In this document: piece by piece, positions 6,156 to 7,450 of the stretch
Layout: every line of letters starts with the position of its first letter
Numbering within the stretch: the stretch's first letter is position 1
Source of the DNA: an uncultured Erysipelotrichaceae bacterium
GTDB taxonomy: Bacteria > Bacillota_I > Bacilli_A > Erysipelotrichales > Coprobacillaceae
Direction of reading: 5' to 3'
Assembly: GCA_900317015.1 (NCBI GenBank)
Contig: ONFH01000290.1
Span: forward strand, 1 to 7,450
Length of the DNA stretch: 7,450 bases
The notes under the pieces: generated by a model
The model's database searches: none
What the model was told of the DNA's origin: nothing
What the model saw: the letters and a program-made list of their open reading frames with translations, nothing else
Made by a program: the position numbers and the translations under genes

Positions 6156-6222
6156 TAAGAAAACATAATGAAATAAAAAAGATGAAAGCAGTTTAAGATT
6201 GGCATCTTTGTTTTCATCTGTC
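6156..6222. repeat. long copy of the intergenic repeat also seen at 2404-2441
   Basis: It begins with TAAGAAAACATA (6156-6167) and ends with TTGTTTTCATCTGTC (6208-6222), the two blocks found in the SWIM leader. Here about 40 bases separate them, against 11 in the other copy. The intervening part contains a hairpin. Both copies lie between genes and in the same orientation relative to transcription. Confidence 0.4.
6171..6218 (-). terminator. terminator-like hairpin in the intergenic segment
   Basis: On the minus strand GATGAAA (6218-6212) and TTTCATC (6187-6181) pair over 7 bp and are followed by TTTTTTATTT. The enclosed 24 bases contain a smaller hairpin (AAGAT/ATCTT). No intact gene lies just upstream, only the pseudogene at 6373-6584, so it may be the old terminator of that gene or part of the repeat element. 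Confidence 0.45.
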
Positions 6223-6372
6223 CAATAAGTACAATATGAGCATCATACAGAGACCCGGCAAAAGCAAACCTTTTCCAAGGCAAAATAACTTAACCGAGCA
6301 TACTTTCTTTAACTTATAAGTTATGACTAAAAATTTCTTAATTCCTTATAAAATTCTTATTATGGGTTTCCT

Positions 6373-6584
6373 TTAGAAGAAATCATCAATATCATCGATC
6401 CCCTCATAAGCATCGATGGCATCAAAATGGTTATAGCGTCGACATTATGCCTACCATACACTCATATGATCCTTAATGACCTTACGTCGTGTTTTATTCT
6501 CTTCAACGATCTCACGAGCCTCATCAAGACCACCTTGGTCTTATAATAAATCAATTTTTTACGAGTTGCTTTTTAGTTCGTCAT
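6373..6584 (-). pseudogene. decayed, internally deleted fourth paralogue
   Basis: Reading the minus strand upward from the TAA at 6373-6375 gives a tail RRYNHFDAIDAYEGIDDIDDFF, which parallels ARFNNFDEDYDEFDYF of the intact first paralogue. It is preceded by KVIKDHMSVW, matching RVIKACMPRW. Immediately before that comes DQGGLDEAREIVEENK, matching DQGDIDEGMDLVAQYN of the second paralogue. About 94 codons of the central domain are therefore missing. The frame is broken by TAA where the paralogue has the Tyr of ELYDQG, by TAG and TAA where the first has QED, and by an early TAA after ATG ACG AAC. A -1 type shift near AAAAAATTG links the start to the rest. It is a dead member of the family located upstream of the live cluster. 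Confidence 0.8.
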
Positions 6585-6649
6585 CTCTTTTTCGACAATA
6601 GAACATAAGACAAATAAGATATATAAAACAATGTTGAACGAAAAAGAAC

Positions 6650-6687
6650 ATAAAAGAAAAGACCATGTGAGGACCACATGATCTTTT
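6650..6687 (-). terminator. intrinsic terminator of the GGGtGRT gene
   Basis: On the minus strand AAAAGATCATGTG and CACATGGTCTTTT pair over 13 bp with one wobble around a 5-base loop, followed by CTTTTA after the T-rich arm. It lies 16 bases past the stop codon at 6704. The 3' arm supplies part of the T-run. Confidence 0.85.
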
Positions 6688-6703
6688 GAATTATGTTTCT
6701 TAA

Positions 6704-7450
6704 TTATTTAGAAGCTTCTTCAATTGCAACGGCAACGGCAACAGTAGCACCAACCATTGGGTTGTTACCCATACCGATTAAGCCCATCATTTCAACGTGT
6801 GCAGGTACTGAAGATGAACCAGCGAACTGAGCATCTGAATGCATACGACCCATAGTATCAGTCATACCATAAGAAGCTGGACCAGCTGCCATGTTATCTG
6901 GATGTAATGTACGACCAGTTCCACCACCAGAAGCTACTGAGAAGTATTTCTTACCAGCTTCAAGTCTTTCCTTCTTATAAGTACCAGCTACTGGATGCTG
7001 GAAACGAGTTGGGTTAGTTGAGTTACCAGTGATAGAGACATCTACGTCTTCTAACCACATGATTGCAACGCCTTCACGAACGTCATCTGCACCATAGCAG
7101 TTAACTTTAGCTCTGTCACCATTAGAGTAAGGAGTTCTAGAAAGTACATTAACTTTACCAGTGAAATAATCGAACTGAGTTTCTACATATGTGAAACCAT
7201 TGATTCTTGAGATGATCTTAGCAGCATCTTTACCTAAACCATTTAAGATAACTCTTAAAGGATTCTTTCTAACCTTGTTTGCGTTTAATGCAATCTTGAT
7301 TGCACCTTCAGCAGCGGCGAATGATTCATGACCAGCTAAGAATGCGAAACACTGAGTTTCTTCATCAAGTAATCTTGAACCTAAGTTACCATGACCTAAA
7401 CCTACTTTACGGTCATCAGCAACTGAACCTGGGATACAGAATGACTGTAA
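6704..7450 (-). CDS. GGGtGRT family protein, 5' end beyond the window
   Basis: The frame is open from the stop at 6704 to the window edge, giving 248 visible residues; the true start lies beyond 7450. An internal Met at 7060 is not the start, because strong family-like coding continues upstream of it (for example GHGNLGSRLLDEETQCFAF and AGHESFAAAEGAIKIAL). The name-giving motif GGGTGRT is encoded at 6908-6928, followed by the conserved LHPDNMAAGPASYGMTDTMG and a glycine-rich C-terminus. From memory, full-length members have a little over 300 residues, occur mainly in anaerobic Firmicutes and often lie beside an iron-sulfur scaffold (NifU-like) gene; that neighbour, if present, would be outside the window. 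Biochemical role is not established to my knowledge. Codon use is strongly biased (almost all Gly as GGT), suggesting high expression. No signal peptide or membrane segment is visible. Confidence 0.92.
   Translation of the reverse strand, partial: LQSFCIPGSVADDRKVGLGHGNLGSRLLDEETQCFAFLAGHESFAAAEGAIKIALNANKVRKNPLRVILNGLGKDAAKIISRINGFTYVETQFDYFTGKVNVLSRTPYSNGDRAKVNCYGADDVREGVAIMWLEDVDVSITGNSTNPTRFQHPVAGTYKKERLEAGKKYFSVASGGGTGRTLHPDNMAAGPASYGMTDTMGRMHSDAQFAGSSSVPAHVEMMGLIGMGNNPMVGATVAVAVAIEEASK

Larger units (their letters stand above)
6139..6374. repeat. 11-bp direct repeat bounding a 214-bp intergenic segment
   Basis: GGGTTTCCTTT occurs at 6139-6149 and 6364-6374, flanking the stretch that holds the terminator-like hairpin, the intergenic repeat copy and a 14-bp palindrome TAACTTATAAGTTA (6310-6323). 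The right copy overlaps the stop of the pseudogene. This could mark a small insertion with target duplication, but there are no clear terminal inverted repeats and no transposase, so chance or local duplication remains possible. Confidence 0.3.

Noticed and set aside
6149..6289. 46-codon minus-strand frame as a possible small gene
   Set aside because: It has no start codon with a ribosome binding site (the ATG at 6301 is followed by TAA two codons later), and it runs through a terminator-like hairpin. I treat it as part of a possible repeat, not a gene.
6310..6323. Perfect 14-bp palindrome TAACTTATAAGTTA as an operator or terminator
   Set aside because: It is almost all A and T, has no loop or T-run for termination, and no promoter or gene is close enough to give it a role.

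Overview
The window looks like chromosomal DNA of a low-GC Firmicute. The gene content (HtpG, a SWIM zinc-finger protein, a GGGtGRT-family protein) and the strong AGGAG-type ribosome binding sites would fit a gut Erysipelotrichales or related lineage, but that placement is inference. All supported genes lie on the minus strand, so transcription runs from high to low coordinates. I see no tRNA, rRNA, CRISPR array or complete insertion sequence.

In transcription order, the right end (6704-7450) holds the 3' part of a GGGtGRT-family gene, cut by the window edge and closed by a strong terminator. About 570 bp without an intact gene follow. It contains a decayed, internally deleted relative of the next gene family (6373-6584), a roughly 215-bp segment bounded by an 11-bp direct repeat, and a terminator-like hairpin. 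A tandem set of three small related genes comes next (6054-4637). Two are close paralogues (about 62% identical by hand count) and one is distant. Their central helical region resembles the SAM-like core-binding domain of tyrosine recombinases, with no catalytic domain. I cannot assign a function.

htpG (4503-2602) follows with its own promoter and terminator. Its promoter region is the best regulatory signal here: a TTGACA-17-TATTAT promoter whose -35 box lies inside a CIRCE-like inverted repeat (15 of 18 positions), plus a second, half-degenerate CIRCE-like element between the transcription start and the ribosome binding site. This suggests HrcA control of htpG, unlike Bacillus subtilis, where htpG is outside the CIRCE regulon.

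The left part holds a likely three-gene transcription unit: a 564-residue SWIM zinc-finger protein (2319-625), then two small overlapping membrane-protein genes (584-381 and 396-109), ending in a terminator whose stem contains the last stop codon. The 282-bp leader in front of the SWIM gene carries a repeated CTTTAAAG box and a hairpin that resembles sequence found again near 6156-6222.

The main points for follow-up are the CIRCE-like control of htpG, the tandem recombinase-core-like family with its dead fourth copy, and the repeated intergenic element.
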